Positions 8,285 through 17,278 of a stretch of DNA of 64,000 nucleotides are shown piece after piece. The stretch is from positions 49,851 through 113,850 of the forward strand of contig NZ_JXYA01000038.1 in the NCBI RefSeq assembly GCF_000967655.1, read 5' to 3'. This DNA comes from Pseudoalteromonas rubra (lineage in GTDB: Bacteria > Pseudomonadota > Gammaproteobacteria > Enterobacterales > Alteromonadaceae). Positions within the stretch are counted from its first letter, which is position 1. Every line of letters starts with the position of its first letter. The position numbers were made by a program, and so were the translations under genes. Under the pieces are notes generated by a model, which saw nothing but the letters and a program-made list of their open reading frames with translations, was not told the DNA's origin and ran no database searches.

Positions 8285-9811
8285 ATGTACTACTGTGATA
8301 ACCCGCTATTGCGTTTAGCGCTCTGCGCACTTTTATTGGTGTCTGTTAGCTCATTTGCACGAGACTGGGTACATATAGACTATCATCAGGTGCGTGTGTG
8401 TCCGGGTGGCGGGCCAGTCCCTACTTTTACTGAACCGGGTTGCCAGACGCAGTCATTTTTTAGCAGTGACCCTCAAGGGCAAGCTATCTGGCTTAAGGCG
8501 CCGCTATATCTATCAGAGCACAGGCAACAAAAATCCGCACCACTTGCATTTTACCTGTTTGCGAAAGCCTCCAGTGAGGTTTATCTCAATGGCACTCTGC
8601 TTGGGGTTAATGGGCGGCCCGCATCCGATGCAGAACAGGAGCTCGCCGGGTTTATGGACGCCCGGTTTTATGTACCACCAGATTTAGTCAGGCCCGGCGA
8701 GAATTGGGTGGTCATGCATTTGTCTTCTCATCAGAGTATGTTGCATTTAGCTTCTCCCTTACACTTGGCTGCACTGGGCAGGTACCAGAACACCACAGAG
8801 TACTTTGGTATTGAGCCATATATTCAGCTGAGTGTTTTGTGTGTATTGCTCCTTGGAGGGCTTTATTTACTGATACTGAGATTAAGTCCCTTACGTGCTC
8901 AAATTCCCGCGGGATTACTTTGGTTAATTGGGATAGCTGCTGCTCAGCTGGCAGCCGAGCAGTTACGCGGCTGGTTTAGCTACCCGTATCCTTTGCATGA
9001 CGTGAGGCTCATGCTGATCTTAATTTGTGCACTGGCTTTTGGTTCAGGGTTACTGGTTTATTTGTTGCGATTGTGTCAGATGCATACCAAACTCCAGCTG
9101 GTTATTTTGGTACCGGGTATAGGTTTAACTTTGCTGCTGGTGTTTATTAGTCCTGGATTTGACCTTAAAACAACGCTGGCGGTAACCATGCCTGCATTCA
9201 TTGGGATGTGCGTTGCTTGTTGGTACTATTATCAGCAGCGGACAGGCAAAACCCTGTTATGTGGCGCTACACTCTGTGCTTTTGTCCTGGCAGCTTTACT
9301 GAGTTTGCAATCATTTCACAGCCTGACCTTCTATGCCATGGTCACTTTGCTACTTGGGATCTTATTAGGGTTGCATATTCGCCATCTGAGTGAAATTCAG
9401 CTCCAGAGCATTGCCGACCAACAGGCCATTGCTAAATTACAGGTGAAACTTGCGCAACTGGATAAAGCCAGCGCACAGCAGTATCTCAATCTCACTTTTG
9501 GCAGTGCGACTGAACGCGTTGATATCGGGCAGCTGCTATGGTGTCGCGCAGCGGGCGATTATGTTGAGCTGCATCTGGAAGGTGGGGCTGAGCGACTGTA
9601 TTCGGGCTCAATGAAAAGCCTGACAGATAAACTACCCGCTACATTTATGCAGGTACACAGATCTTATCTTGTCGATCTGGACAGAGTCAGACGAATTGCT
9701 CTGAACAAGGATAAAGCACAGCCGGGGTATGCGTTCTTGTATCTCAGTGACGGCAGTCGGGTGCCTGTGAGTCGGCGATTGCTTGCTCAGGTGAGGGAGT
9801 CAATTGAATGA
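8285..9811 (+). CDS. Membrane sensor with C-terminal LytTR DNA-binding domain
   Basis: The 508-residue product starts with a signal-like helix, followed by a periplasmic domain of about 150 residues with PLYLSEHRQ and VYLNGTLLGVNG segments (beta-rich, similar in style to 7TMR-DISM extracellular domains). Then come about seven transmembrane helices (about residues 175-365), a short helical linker, and a LytTR domain from about residue 400 (LLWCRAAGDYVELH, then FMQVHRSYLVDLDRV). It is a one-component receptor: ligand sensing outside, DNA binding inside. The periplasmic domain contains a CPGGGP segment and a second cysteine (GCQTQ), possibly a disulfide. Its target is unknown; the divergent TAP-like hydrolase is a candidate. 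Confidence 0.82.
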   Translation: MYYCDNPLLRLALCALLLVSVSSFARDWVHIDYHQVRVCPGGGPVPTFTEPGCQTQSFFSSDPQGQAIWLKAPLYLSEHRQQKSAPLAFYLFAKASSEVYLNGTLLGVNGRPASDAEQELAGFMDARFYVPPDLVRPGENWVVMHLSSHQSMLHLASPLHLAALGRYQNTTEYFGIEPYIQLSVLCVLLLGGLYLLILRLSPLRAQIPAGLLWLIGIAAAQLAAEQLRGWFSYPYPLHDVRLMLILICALAFGSGLLVYLLRLCQMHTKLQLVILVPGIGLTLLLVFISPGFDLKTTLAVTMPAFIGMCVACWYYYQQRTGKTLLCGATLCAFVLAALLSLQSFHSLTFYAMVTLLLGILLGLHIRHLSEIQLQSIADQQAIAKLQVKLAQLDKASAQQYLNLTFGSATERVDIGQLLWCRAAGDYVELHLEGGAERLYSGSMKSLTDKLPATFMQVHRSYLVDLDRVRRIALNKDKAQPGYAFLYLSDGSRVPVSRRLLAQVRESIE

Positions 9812-9852
9812 GCAAGGGTGCTACCAGCGTGTCACACTGGTAGCACACTTGC
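9812..9852. terminator. Strong hairpin between convergent genes
   Basis: GCAAG-G-GTGCTACCAG pairs with CTGGTAGCAC-A-CTTGC around a nine-base loop: 15 base pairs with one mismatch. It begins at the stop of the LytTR gene and ends five bases before the Tim44-like gene's stop, so it probably serves both strands. There is no long T-tract. Confidence 0.65.
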
Positions 9853-9856
9853 CGGA

Positions 9857-10756
9857 CTAGTCGATTAAGTCTTCTACGCCGACGATAACCCAAGGCGCGT
9901 CGCCCTGTGTTTTTCTTTCCAGGTGCCAGATCTCATGGATTGGCTCTTCCTGCTTGTCACCAAGGTCACGGTATTTACCTTTGAACATCACGCTCACTTC
10001 CCAGGCTACTGGAGAGGTTTCTGCACGTACTAATTGTGCATCAACAAACATGACTTCTGTTGCAACGTCACCTTGCTGTGCACGGTCTTGCTTAAACTCT
10101 TCAACCAGTTCAGGGCTCAGGTATTCTGCCAGGGTGGCGAAGTCGCTCTGGTTCCAGGCATTCTGAACGGTATGGTAGTGATCGCGTGCGCCTTGCAGGA
10201 AACCATTCACATCAAAGTCTGCAGGCAGGTTGAAAGGAACCTGTTCCTGTTGCTGGCCAAATCCACCGCTTACCGGGGCTGACTGTGGCTGCTGACGGAA
10301 CTGAGCTGGTTGGTTGTGACCCTGGCCCGCATTATTCTGGCCAAAGTTACCGCCGCCAAAGTTGCCACCCTGCGGCATACCGGCCATATGCGGCTGCTGG
10401 CGCTTGGTCATAAAGGACTTGATGACCTTAAATAAGACAAATGCCAGGATCGCGAATAGGATCATTTCCATAAACTGGAAGCCTTCAAAGTCATCACCCA
10501 TCATGGCTGCGATAAGGCCACCGGCCAATAGACCGCCCAACACGCCTGCCATAATGCCTTTTTTGTTTGATTTAGGCTTAGCGGCGGTATTGGGTGCCAG
10601 GGTTTTGGTGTCGACTTGTTTTTTCTGTGCTGTGGTACTGGTTGCGTGGGTTTTACCCGCGCTTTTTTTACTGCCGAATTTTTTGCGTGCTTCTGCACTG
10701 AAACTGGTAGATACCAGAACGGCAATTAGTGTCATTAAAACAACAAATTGTTTCAT
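9857..10756 (-). CDS. Tim44-like domain protein
   Basis: I chose the ATG at 10756, preceded by AGAGGAAC; a longer frame to 10837 lacks such a site. The 299-residue product has a signal peptide (MKQFVVLMTL to SAEA), a basic Lys/Thr/Ala-rich stretch, a glycine-rich transmembrane segment (GVLGGLLAGGLIAAMMG), a second helix (MILFAILAFVLFKVIK), a Gly/Asn/Gln-rich linker, and a C-terminal Tim44-like domain of about 140 residues ending GVEDLID. The domain order is that of bacterial Tim44-like proteins, whose function is not well defined. It stands alone, convergent with the LytTR gene. Confidence 0.85.
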   Translation of the reverse strand: MKQFVVLMTLIAVLVSTSFSAEARKKFGSKKSAGKTHATSTTAQKKQVDTKTLAPNTAAKPKSNKKGIMAGVLGGLLAGGLIAAMMGDDFEGFQFMEMILFAILAFVLFKVIKSFMTKRQQPHMAGMPQGGNFGGGNFGQNNAGQGHNQPAQFRQQPQSAPVSGGFGQQQEQVPFNLPADFDVNGFLQGARDHYHTVQNAWNQSDFATLAEYLSPELVEEFKQDRAQQGDVATEVMFVDAQLVRAETSPVAWEVSVMFKGKYRDLGDKQEEPIHEIWHLERKTQGDAPWVIVGVEDLID

Positions 10757-10988
10757 GGTGTTCCTCTGGGTTTTTGATCTGAATGCATTGTAGTGAATCA
10801 ATGAGGTGAAGCGAAGCAATTTCAAGAGCATAGCCATATGGAGTATGACCTGAATTACAATAAGCTGCTGTATTAAAAGGGTTTTTTATTGCTTTTGGTG
10901 TAGCGTCGAAATATTCTTGCTGATCATTCGTAAATACCTGATCAATGCATTTTTACTATCAACTATTTACTCGTGATAACTAAACCTC

Positions 10989-11011
10989 AGCGCCCAACTG
11001 TGGGGGGCGCT
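10989..11011 (-). terminator. Hairpin downstream of the DUF3379 gene
   Basis: AGCGCCC and GGGCGCT form a seven-base-pair GC-rich stem about 25 bases after the minus-strand stop at 11035. The following T-tract is poor. Confidence 0.4.
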
Positions 11012-11034
11012 AAGGCCAGAATATAGGTGATGGA

Positions 11035-11766
11035 TTATAACCAGCGCAGCGAGTCGTTTACCGCGGTCTGATATTGTTCAAGTGGAGTATCCAGATTGGC
11101 TACTAAAATGGTATCTGCCCGTTCACCGGGTTTAATGCTGCCGCTAAAGCGCTCATCGGCAAAGCGCTGCTGAGTGCTTGCTGCGTCATTACTGTCGGTT
11201 GGCACAATAAAAACAGTCACCGGCCCATGATCCGACTGAAAAACCAGGTGCAAACTGCGTTGCCCTTTGAAATTACAGAATGTGGCATAGGTCACCTTGC
11301 CGGGCATGGCTTCGAGCTTGCCACCGAACATGGCCAGTTTCTCATTGACCTCCTGAAGCTGTACTTCATCTGTCAGGGCCAATGACTCTGCCTCATAGTA
11401 CACATGCTGTAAGGCGTGCTCTCCAGCTTGCAAAGGTGCATGCACTGACGTGGCAAAGTACAAAGATACCGCCAGTAGCGCAGAGGCTGCGGTGGCCAGC
11501 GGCGCCTTAAAACGCCGATACCAGGCCAGTTGCTTCACTTCAGCGCTTTGTTTGCTTGAGGCATCGGTATCAGCCTGCTGCTTTGCCAGGATCTTCTGCG
11601 CCAGATCATCAGGCACGGAAATATCCAGTGCGCTGTGTAGCGTCGCATCAAAATCTTGCATCTCTTTGACGAGACGTTGTTTGGCCGAGTCTGTGTCTGC
11701 CTGTGCAATTACGTCCTTATCATTGGGGTCGGCAAACAAGCGGCGACGAAATTCGAGTTCATCCAT
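11035..11766 (-). CDS. DUF3379 protein, probable partner of the ECF sigma factor
   Basis: The 243-residue product has a cytoplasmic N-terminal part of about 95 residues (MDELEFRRRLFADP start), one transmembrane helix (LATAASALLAVSLYFATS) and a periplasmic domain with a single cysteine (YATFCNFKG). This matches DUF3379, usually encoded just after an ECF sigma factor. Its ATG overlaps the sigma stop codon by one base (TGATG), so translation is coupled. The topology is that of an anti-sigma factor, but no zinc-binding anti-sigma motif is visible, so that role is inferred from position. Confidence 0.8.
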   Translation of the reverse strand: MDELEFRRRLFADPNDKDVIAQADTDSAKQRLVKEMQDFDATLHSALDISVPDDLAQKILAKQQADTDASSKQSAEVKQLAWYRRFKAPLATAASALLAVSLYFATSVHAPLQAGEHALQHVYYEAESLALTDEVQLQEVNEKLAMFGGKLEAMPGKVTYATFCNFKGQRSLHLVFQSDHGPVTVFIVPTDSNDAASTQQRFADERFSGSIKPGERADTILVANLDTPLEQYQTAVNDSLRWL

Positions 11767-12281
11767 CAGTTTGATGCCCCTTTTGCTGTTTCGGTCACTT
11801 GTGTTAAAGCCTCTTTCAATTGGTTTCTGGCACGGTAGAGCCTGGTCATCACGGTGTTTTTGTTGAGTTCCAGGATCTGTGCAATTTCTTCGCCGGAGCA
11901 GCCCATTACCACCTGTAACAACAGCGGCTCCCGATATTCCTCTGACAATAAGCTTATCTGTCTTTGGATCATCATTTGCTCTGTCTGTGAGTCGGGTGAG
12001 GCACTGGTTGCATCAACCAGGGTGTCTTGCTCAACATCGGCATAATCAAATTGTTTGCGCTCAAAACGACGCGCATTTTCACGCCGCAATATGGTTAATA
12101 ACCAGGATTTGGCTGCGCTGTCATCCTGCAAGGCGTCCAGAGAACGCCAGGCGCGTAAAAAGGTTTCCTGAACCAAATCTTCGGCAATGGTCGGGTCCTG
12201 GCACAACCAGTAAGCAAAGCGATAAAGCTCCTTGTTGTAAACCTGGACCAGACTTTCGTAACGTTTTTGTTTTGTGGTCAT
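11766..12281 (-). CDS. ECF-type RNA polymerase sigma factor
   Basis: The 171-residue product has sigma region 2 (AEDLVQETFLRAWRSL, about residues 34-49) and region 4 with its HTH (LLLQVVMGCSGEEIAQILELNKNTVMTRLYRAR). It is expected to direct RNA polymerase to a small regulon in response to an envelope or stress signal relayed by the coupled DUF3379 protein. AAGG lies about ten bases before the ATG. No clear GGAAC-type ECF autoregulatory promoter is visible upstream. The gene follows the Bat operon on the same strand with a 50-base gap. Confidence 0.9.
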   Translation of the reverse strand: MTTKQKRYESLVQVYNKELYRFAYWLCQDPTIAEDLVQETFLRAWRSLDALQDDSAAKSWLLTILRRENARRFERKQFDYADVEQDTLVDATSASPDSQTEQMMIQRQISLLSEEYREPLLLQVVMGCSGEEIAQILELNKNTVMTRLYRARNQLKEALTQVTETAKGASN

Positions 12282-12332
12282 GCTAATAAGACCTTGTCTT
12301 TAGCAAAGTTATTTCATTAAACCGAAGAAAAA

Positions 12333-13964
12333 TTAATATAACGGTTCAAGGTTTTGTTTTTTCGCGTTTTTAACCTGTTTATGCTGCGTCGCCAGAAGGC
12401 GGTACAGCAAGCTCAGATCGACGCTCTCCTGGTTGGCACTATAGAGTGCGCCTTGCAACTTTGCAATTTCGTTTTGCAACTCCGGGCTGAGCTGATGACG
12501 CCAGACAGCAAGATGCGCATAGCCTTGTGCCCGAGCCAGGGCTTTAAGCGCCTGATAACAGGCCGCCGTATCTGAGGCGTTTGCTGCTCGCTTGAGCTGC
12601 TTGAGTGCCTCGGCTTCATCGGGCGTTTTGCTTGTCTGCTCAGACGCTGCCGGTTTATGTGGCGTTGAGTGACGAGTCACAAACCAGATAGCCAGAGTAA
12701 ATAGCCACAACACATAGCCGGATGCAATCAATGCCCAGTCCAGCCAGGTTTTATCTGCCGGCTGGATCACAATTTGTGGCTCGGTCTGGGTTGTTGTTTG
12801 TTGTGGCGCGTTGAGAACCGGAGCGGGTGCGACCGAAACCTGGTTGGGATCGGCTTTTACCTCAATGGTTTTTGATGGCAAGGTGGCGTACTGCACTTTG
12901 TTGATCACGGTATTGAACCAGGGCACCTTGATTTCAGGCAGGGTATAAGTGCCGGGTGTCTGGGGTAGCAGGGCGTAGGAGGCGATCAGCTGAGAAATCA
13001 CCCGACCATCGCGGGTCATTTGTTTGCGATCGGTCTCATCCGGGTACGTTCTGAAACCATCGACGTCTGGCACCTGAATGTCAGGCAACTGCTCTTTGGT
13101 GACGCCCAGTGCGGTGAGTGTCAGGGTGCGGGTAATGGGTGTGCCAACCATCACGGTTTGGTCACTCGGCTGCCATTCTTCGCTGAGGTTAACCAGTTCA
13201 CTGGGCAGCCAGGTACCGGAATAGTCGTTCGGGATGGGTTGTACCTCCACCTCAATGCTGTCGCCCATCGCGGATACGGCCATTCGACGGTAGCCATCGC
13301 GGATCTGGCCGTTAAAAATAGGCGGCTCCAGCGTAAAGGTGCCGCTTTTTTGTGGCTGTACCAGATATTCCCGCGTTACCACCATATAACGACGACCATT
13401 GACGATTTCATAGTCTTCGCTTTGCTTCCCCAGTTGGGCGATTTGCGCATCCTGCATCTGTGGGGCGCTGAGTTGGCCATCGAGCAGATCCTGACCAAGA
13501 TATAATTTCACCGTGTATAAGGCCGCCTGTTGGACATGTAATGTCTCCGGTTTTAGCTCGGTCTTAATAAAGATATTTTGCTGCGCCTCGCCATCTTGCT
13601 CACGGGCAAGTACCTTGAGTTTGATAGGGCGAGACTGCTGACCTGCAACCTCAAAACTGGGGATGGTAAATTCCCCGGCTTTGCGAGAAAGTAGCTGCAT
13701 TTGCCAGCTGGTGGTACTGCTCATACTGCCATTGATAATACTGGTACGTGAGCTGGTACTGATTGGGCTGGTAACAAACTGACTACTCAGTGCACTGGTA
13801 TCGGGTATTTCACCAGACACTTTACCGTTGGCCTCTATGGTCAGGGTAAAATACTCGCCCACCAGCACCGGGTTTTTATCGACACTGGCGCTGAGTTGGT
13901 CCACAGCCCAGACAGGCATCATTATAATAAGTAAGATCACGGATCCCAGTAATCGCGTTACCAT
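12333..13964 (-). CDS. batD: BatD-family protein
   Basis: The 543-residue product has a signal peptide (cleavage near VWA), a long beta-rich periplasmic region with repeated immunoglobulin-like segments, one transmembrane helix near residue 410-430, and a cytoplasmic C-terminal tail. This is the BatD (oxygen-tolerance) architecture. BatD proteins act with the von Willebrand proteins BatA and BatB and a MoxR ATPase in an envelope complex; its biochemical role is unsettled. The gene is last in the operon and overlaps the batBC-type gene by seven bases. Confidence 0.9.
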   Translation of the reverse strand: MVTRLLGSVILLIIMMPVWAVDQLSASVDKNPVLVGEYFTLTIEANGKVSGEIPDTSALSSQFVTSPISTSSRTSIINGSMSSTTSWQMQLLSRKAGEFTIPSFEVAGQQSRPIKLKVLAREQDGEAQQNIFIKTELKPETLHVQQAALYTVKLYLGQDLLDGQLSAPQMQDAQIAQLGKQSEDYEIVNGRRYMVVTREYLVQPQKSGTFTLEPPIFNGQIRDGYRRMAVSAMGDSIEVEVQPIPNDYSGTWLPSELVNLSEEWQPSDQTVMVGTPITRTLTLTALGVTKEQLPDIQVPDVDGFRTYPDETDRKQMTRDGRVISQLIASYALLPQTPGTYTLPEIKVPWFNTVINKVQYATLPSKTIEVKADPNQVSVAPAPVLNAPQQTTTQTEPQIVIQPADKTWLDWALIASGYVLWLFTLAIWFVTRHSTPHKPAASEQTSKTPDEAEALKQLKRAANASDTAACYQALKALARAQGYAHLAVWRHQLSPELQNEIAKLQGALYSANQESVDLSLLYRLLATQHKQVKNAKKQNLEPLY

Positions 13965-15865
13965 GATTTTTCTACTCCTCGCGGGCGGCGCTGACGCACC
14001 CGTTGTTGTGATTCCAATAACATTTTGTTGCGCAGCAAGATAGCAGGATCGTCTGGTACTTTACGCAGTAACTGATCGAGTTGCTGTGCTTTTTCTTTTT
14101 CTTCTGGTGTCAGTGGGCGACTTTGCATCATTTGCTGTGTCCCCTGTGGCTGACTTTCATCTTCAGTAGCTTGTTGCTGTGCCTGCTGCATCTGCTGAGC
14201 AGCCTGTTCAGCTTGTTGAGCCTGCGCTTCTTGCTGCTGCGGTTGCGCAAGCTCAGGGGCATTGTCATTGTCAGACTCAGGCGTCTCCTGAGACTCAGCG
14301 TTTTGCTGGTTTTGTGTGTCACTTTGTGACGCGTCTGATTGTTGCTCAGAGTCAGACTGTTGTTCAGAGTCAGATTGCGAAGACGATTGCTCGTCTTGTT
14401 TTTCGTCTGATTGTTGCCCGCTTTGCTGTTCACCGTCTTGCTGCTGATCATTTTGCTGATCGCCGGACTGCTCCTGGTGATCAGACTGGTCGCCATTTTG
14501 TTGCTGAGACTGCTGCTGTTGCTCCCTGAGGCTCTCGACCAGCTGTTTATTTTCCTGTGCCTGCTTAAAGTCGGGGTCCAGCTTCAGGGCTTGCTCATAG
14601 GCTGCAATGGCCTGGTCGAGTTGTCCCGACTTTGCCAGTGCATTGCCATAGTTATACTGCCCGGTGGCAGATGTGGTGTGCTTAAGCTGCTCGGCTGCAC
14701 GCTCATAATCACCGGCTTTATATAACGCGGTGCCTTTCAACAGCGGATCGTCAGCGACCTGGGCTTGCTCAAATTTGCCTTGTTGATACGATTCCAGTGC
14801 CTGCTGATCCTGATTTTTAAACCAGCTGGTCCAGTCTGCGCTATACCCGGCTTGTGGTTGCAGTAACGCAACCACAAGCAATCCCAAAGTGAGCGGCTGT
14901 GAGCGCATCAGCCAAAGCGCCAGCGGCACAATAATAAACAGCAAATATTTACCTGCATCCAGGTGCCACAGCGTTTCGCCTGGCTGTTCATTGCTGTCCA
15001 GATCGGTCACTTTGGATGGGGCAAAGGTTTTGATGTCACTGTCACTGGGAGTATAAGTCGCATAGCGGCCACCGAGCCGGGAGGCAAGCGCAGACAGACG
15101 CTCGGGATACAGTTTCGGTACCACAATCTGCCCATAGCGGTCTTTCAAAAAACCACCTTCAGGCAGGCCAATTGGCGCACCGTCCGGCGTGCCAATACCA
15201 TAAACATGCAGCCGGTAACCTGTGCCATTTAACAAGTCTGCGATATCTGCCAGCTCTTCCTGTTCGACCTCGTCGCTGATCAGGATAATTTCACCCTCAG
15301 TGTAACCGGCCTGATCCAGTAAAGTCTTAGCCTGATCCAGCCCCGCCAGCACATTAGCGCCTTTGCTGGGCATGATGTCAGGGCTCAGGCTGGGTACCAG
15401 GTTGCCCAGGGTTTTGACATCATCAGTCAGGGGAGATACCACAAAGGCGTCTCCTGCGTATGCAACCAAAGCGGTGTCGCCTTCGGTAAATAGCTCAATC
15501 ATATCCAGCGTTTTAAAGCGGGCCTGAGTGAGCCGGTTGGGCTGAATATCGGTGGCAAACATGGAGTAAGACATATCCATGACCAGCACCCGGGCCTGTT
15601 TGCTTTTGAACACCGGGACTGTGTGCTTCTCAAAGCTAGGTCCTGCTGCAGCTAATATACTCAGCAGCAATAACAAGCTCACCAGCCAGGGTGTACTTTT
15701 ACTTTGCTTGCGCGGACCGTTTTCCAGCACTACCTGCGCAAGGTGTGGGGCGATTAATTGCTCGTCGTTACTGCGATGTCGTTTAAGCCATTGCACTCCC
15801 GTCAGTAGTAGCCACGGCAGCAGTAACCATAATATCGTTGGACGGATAAAAATAAACTCTGTCAT
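13958..15865 (-). CDS. BatB/BatC fusion: von Willebrand A plus TPR protein
   Basis: The 635-residue product begins with two membrane helices, then a von Willebrand A domain with an intact MIDAS motif (DMSYS, about residues 97-101), then another helix near residue 310 and two or three TPR units (GQYNYGNALAKSGQLDQAIAAYEQALKLDP). The last 190 residues are extreme low complexity, rich in Gln, Ser, Glu and Asp. In Bacteroidetes BatB and BatC are separate proteins; here they are joined, as usual in gammaproteobacteria. It overlaps batA by four bases (ATGA). Confidence 0.9.
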   Translation of the reverse strand: MTEFIFIRPTILWLLLPWLLLTGVQWLKRHRSNDEQLIAPHLAQVVLENGPRKQSKSTPWLVSLLLLLSILAAAGPSFEKHTVPVFKSKQARVLVMDMSYSMFATDIQPNRLTQARFKTLDMIELFTEGDTALVAYAGDAFVVSPLTDDVKTLGNLVPSLSPDIMPSKGANVLAGLDQAKTLLDQAGYTEGEIILISDEVEQEELADIADLLNGTGYRLHVYGIGTPDGAPIGLPEGGFLKDRYGQIVVPKLYPERLSALASRLGGRYATYTPSDSDIKTFAPSKVTDLDSNEQPGETLWHLDAGKYLLFIIVPLALWLMRSQPLTLGLLVVALLQPQAGYSADWTSWFKNQDQQALESYQQGKFEQAQVADDPLLKGTALYKAGDYERAAEQLKHTTSATGQYNYGNALAKSGQLDQAIAAYEQALKLDPDFKQAQENKQLVESLREQQQQSQQQNGDQSDHQEQSGDQQNDQQQDGEQQSGQQSDEKQDEQSSSQSDSEQQSDSEQQSDASQSDTQNQQNAESQETPESDNDNAPELAQPQQQEAQAQQAEQAAQQMQQAQQQATEDESQPQGTQQMMQSRPLTPEEKEKAQQLDQLLRKVPDDPAILLRNKMLLESQQRVRQRRPRGVEKSW

Positions 15866-16851
15866 AGTGGCTTAGCTCGCAATTGTCTGATGGCGTGAGT
15901 CAGTAAAGTCAGGCTCCACAGCGCCAGTGCAATCAGCAAAGGCAAATAAAACAGTGACTGCCTGGGCCTGAAGGTTTGGTTTTCATCGGCAACCGGCTCA
16001 AGCTTGTCCAGCTCGGCATAGATCTGTTGCAGTCCTTTTACATCCTTAGCGCGGAAATAGGCGCCACCGGTTTCTGAGGCAATGTGTTTCAGGGTATTTT
16101 CATCTATGCTGCTGCCTGTCATTCCGCCCATGCCAAACAGGCTGAAACCGCCACGGCCATCCGAGCCGACGCCGACGGTGTAAATTTTAATGCCTTCTTC
16201 ACGGGCCAGGATCAGGGCTTCTTCCGGGCTCAGGTTGCCCGCGGTATTCTGACCGTCGGTAAGGAGGATCAGAATGCGGCTGCTTTGCTCTTTTTGATTG
16301 AAGCGTTTGACCGACAAGCCTATGGCATCGCCAATGGCGGTTGCCCGGCCCACCAGGCCGATTTGTGCTTCGAGCAGCATTTGGCTGACGGTTTGCAAGT
16401 CGCGGGTCAGTGGGGTCTGCAAAAATGCGGTGTCACCGAACAAAATCAGACCCAGGCGATCCCCTTGTCGTTCGACAATGAAGTCAGACAATACGGCTTT
16501 GACCACCGACAGGCGATCAACATATTTGCCCTGGTAGGCCATGTCCTGCTCAGTCATTGAGCCCGATAAATCCACGGCCAGCATGATATCGCGACCTTCA
16601 TTGGGCAAGGTGATTGGATCATCGAGCCAGCTGGGGCCACTGAGCGCCACAACCAGGCACAGCCAGATCAAGGCTTCAATCAGGTTTACACTGCGCTTTG
16701 GACGTTCAAGGTTTTGCGAGCTTGCACTTTGCTGTTGGTAGCCTGGCATCCGCAGGCGTACCTGAGTTTGTGCCGCAGTTGGTTTAAAACGGGCAATCAG
16801 CCAGGGCAGGGGTAACAGCAGTAAGGCCAGTGGCCAGTCAAGTTCAAACAT
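15862..16851 (-). CDS. batA: BatA-family von Willebrand A domain protein
   Basis: The 329-residue product has N-terminal hydrophobic segments, a von Willebrand A domain with MIDAS DLSGS (about residue 93) and the later Thr and Asp motif positions (LLTDGQNTAG), and a C-terminal helix near residues 305-320. The architecture is membrane anchor, VWA, membrane anchor. It probably forms a heterocomplex with the BatBC fusion, assembled by the MoxR ATPase. The gene overlaps the DUF4381 gene by eight bases, consistent with a tightly coupled operon. Confidence 0.9.
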   Translation of the reverse strand: MFELDWPLALLLLPLPWLIARFKPTAAQTQVRLRMPGYQQQSASSQNLERPKRSVNLIEALIWLCLVVALSGPSWLDDPITLPNEGRDIMLAVDLSGSMTEQDMAYQGKYVDRLSVVKAVLSDFIVERQGDRLGLILFGDTAFLQTPLTRDLQTVSQMLLEAQIGLVGRATAIGDAIGLSVKRFNQKEQSSRILILLTDGQNTAGNLSPEEALILAREEGIKIYTVGVGSDGRGGFSLFGMGGMTGSSIDENTLKHIASETGGAYFRAKDVKGLQQIYAELDKLEPVADENQTFRPRQSLFYLPLLIALALWSLTLLTHAIRQLRAKPL

Positions 16852-17278
16852 GCACGGCCTCTTTGGTTTTAAAGGTTTTGATAGCCGCCATTAATTTGCT
16901 GCAATCAATCGTGGGTTGACTGCTGTAGAGCGAACTCAGGTCCTGCTGGCTAAACTGCTGACGAGTGAGCTTGTTCAGCAACCGCAGCCACTGTGCTGTC
17001 GGTTGAGCGGCTTGTTCAGTGCCGTAGTAATGTCGGGTCAGTCGTTTGAGTATGCCATGCAGCGCCAGGGCATCTTGAGTATGCTGCTGACTCAGTTTAA
17101 TGGCTTCTCGTTTCGCTGCATTATGCTGCCAGTGTCTGACTGCCAGCCAGATACCGGCACTCACAATGAGCAGTGTGATAAGGATCACAGCCCAGCTGGC
17201 CGGGGTCAGCGGCCACCAGCTCACCTGCTCGGGCGGGATCACATCATGGAGTGCATCTAAAGGGTTTTGCATCATCAC
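16844..17278 (-). CDS. DUF4381 membrane protein
   Basis: The 144-residue product has one transmembrane helix (WAVILITLLIVSAGIWLAV, about residues 29-47) after a proline-rich start (IPPEQVSWWPLTPA), and a basic helical cytoplasmic part. This is typical of DUF4381, found between the DUF58 gene and batA in this operon type. The role is unknown, presumably structural within the Bat complex. It starts directly after the DUF58 stop. Confidence 0.85.
   Translation of the reverse strand: MMMQNPLDALHDVIPPEQVSWWPLTPASWAVILITLLIVSAGIWLAVRHWQHNAAKREAIKLSQQHTQDALALHGILKRLTRHYYGTEQAAQPTAQWLRLLNKLTRQQFSQQDLSSLYSSQPTIDCSKLMAAIKTFKTKEAVHV

Noticed and set aside
14081..14529. Several long frames opposite the BatBC C-terminus
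   Set aside because: They arise from Gln/Ser/Glu-rich low-complexity codons of the real gene on the other strand.
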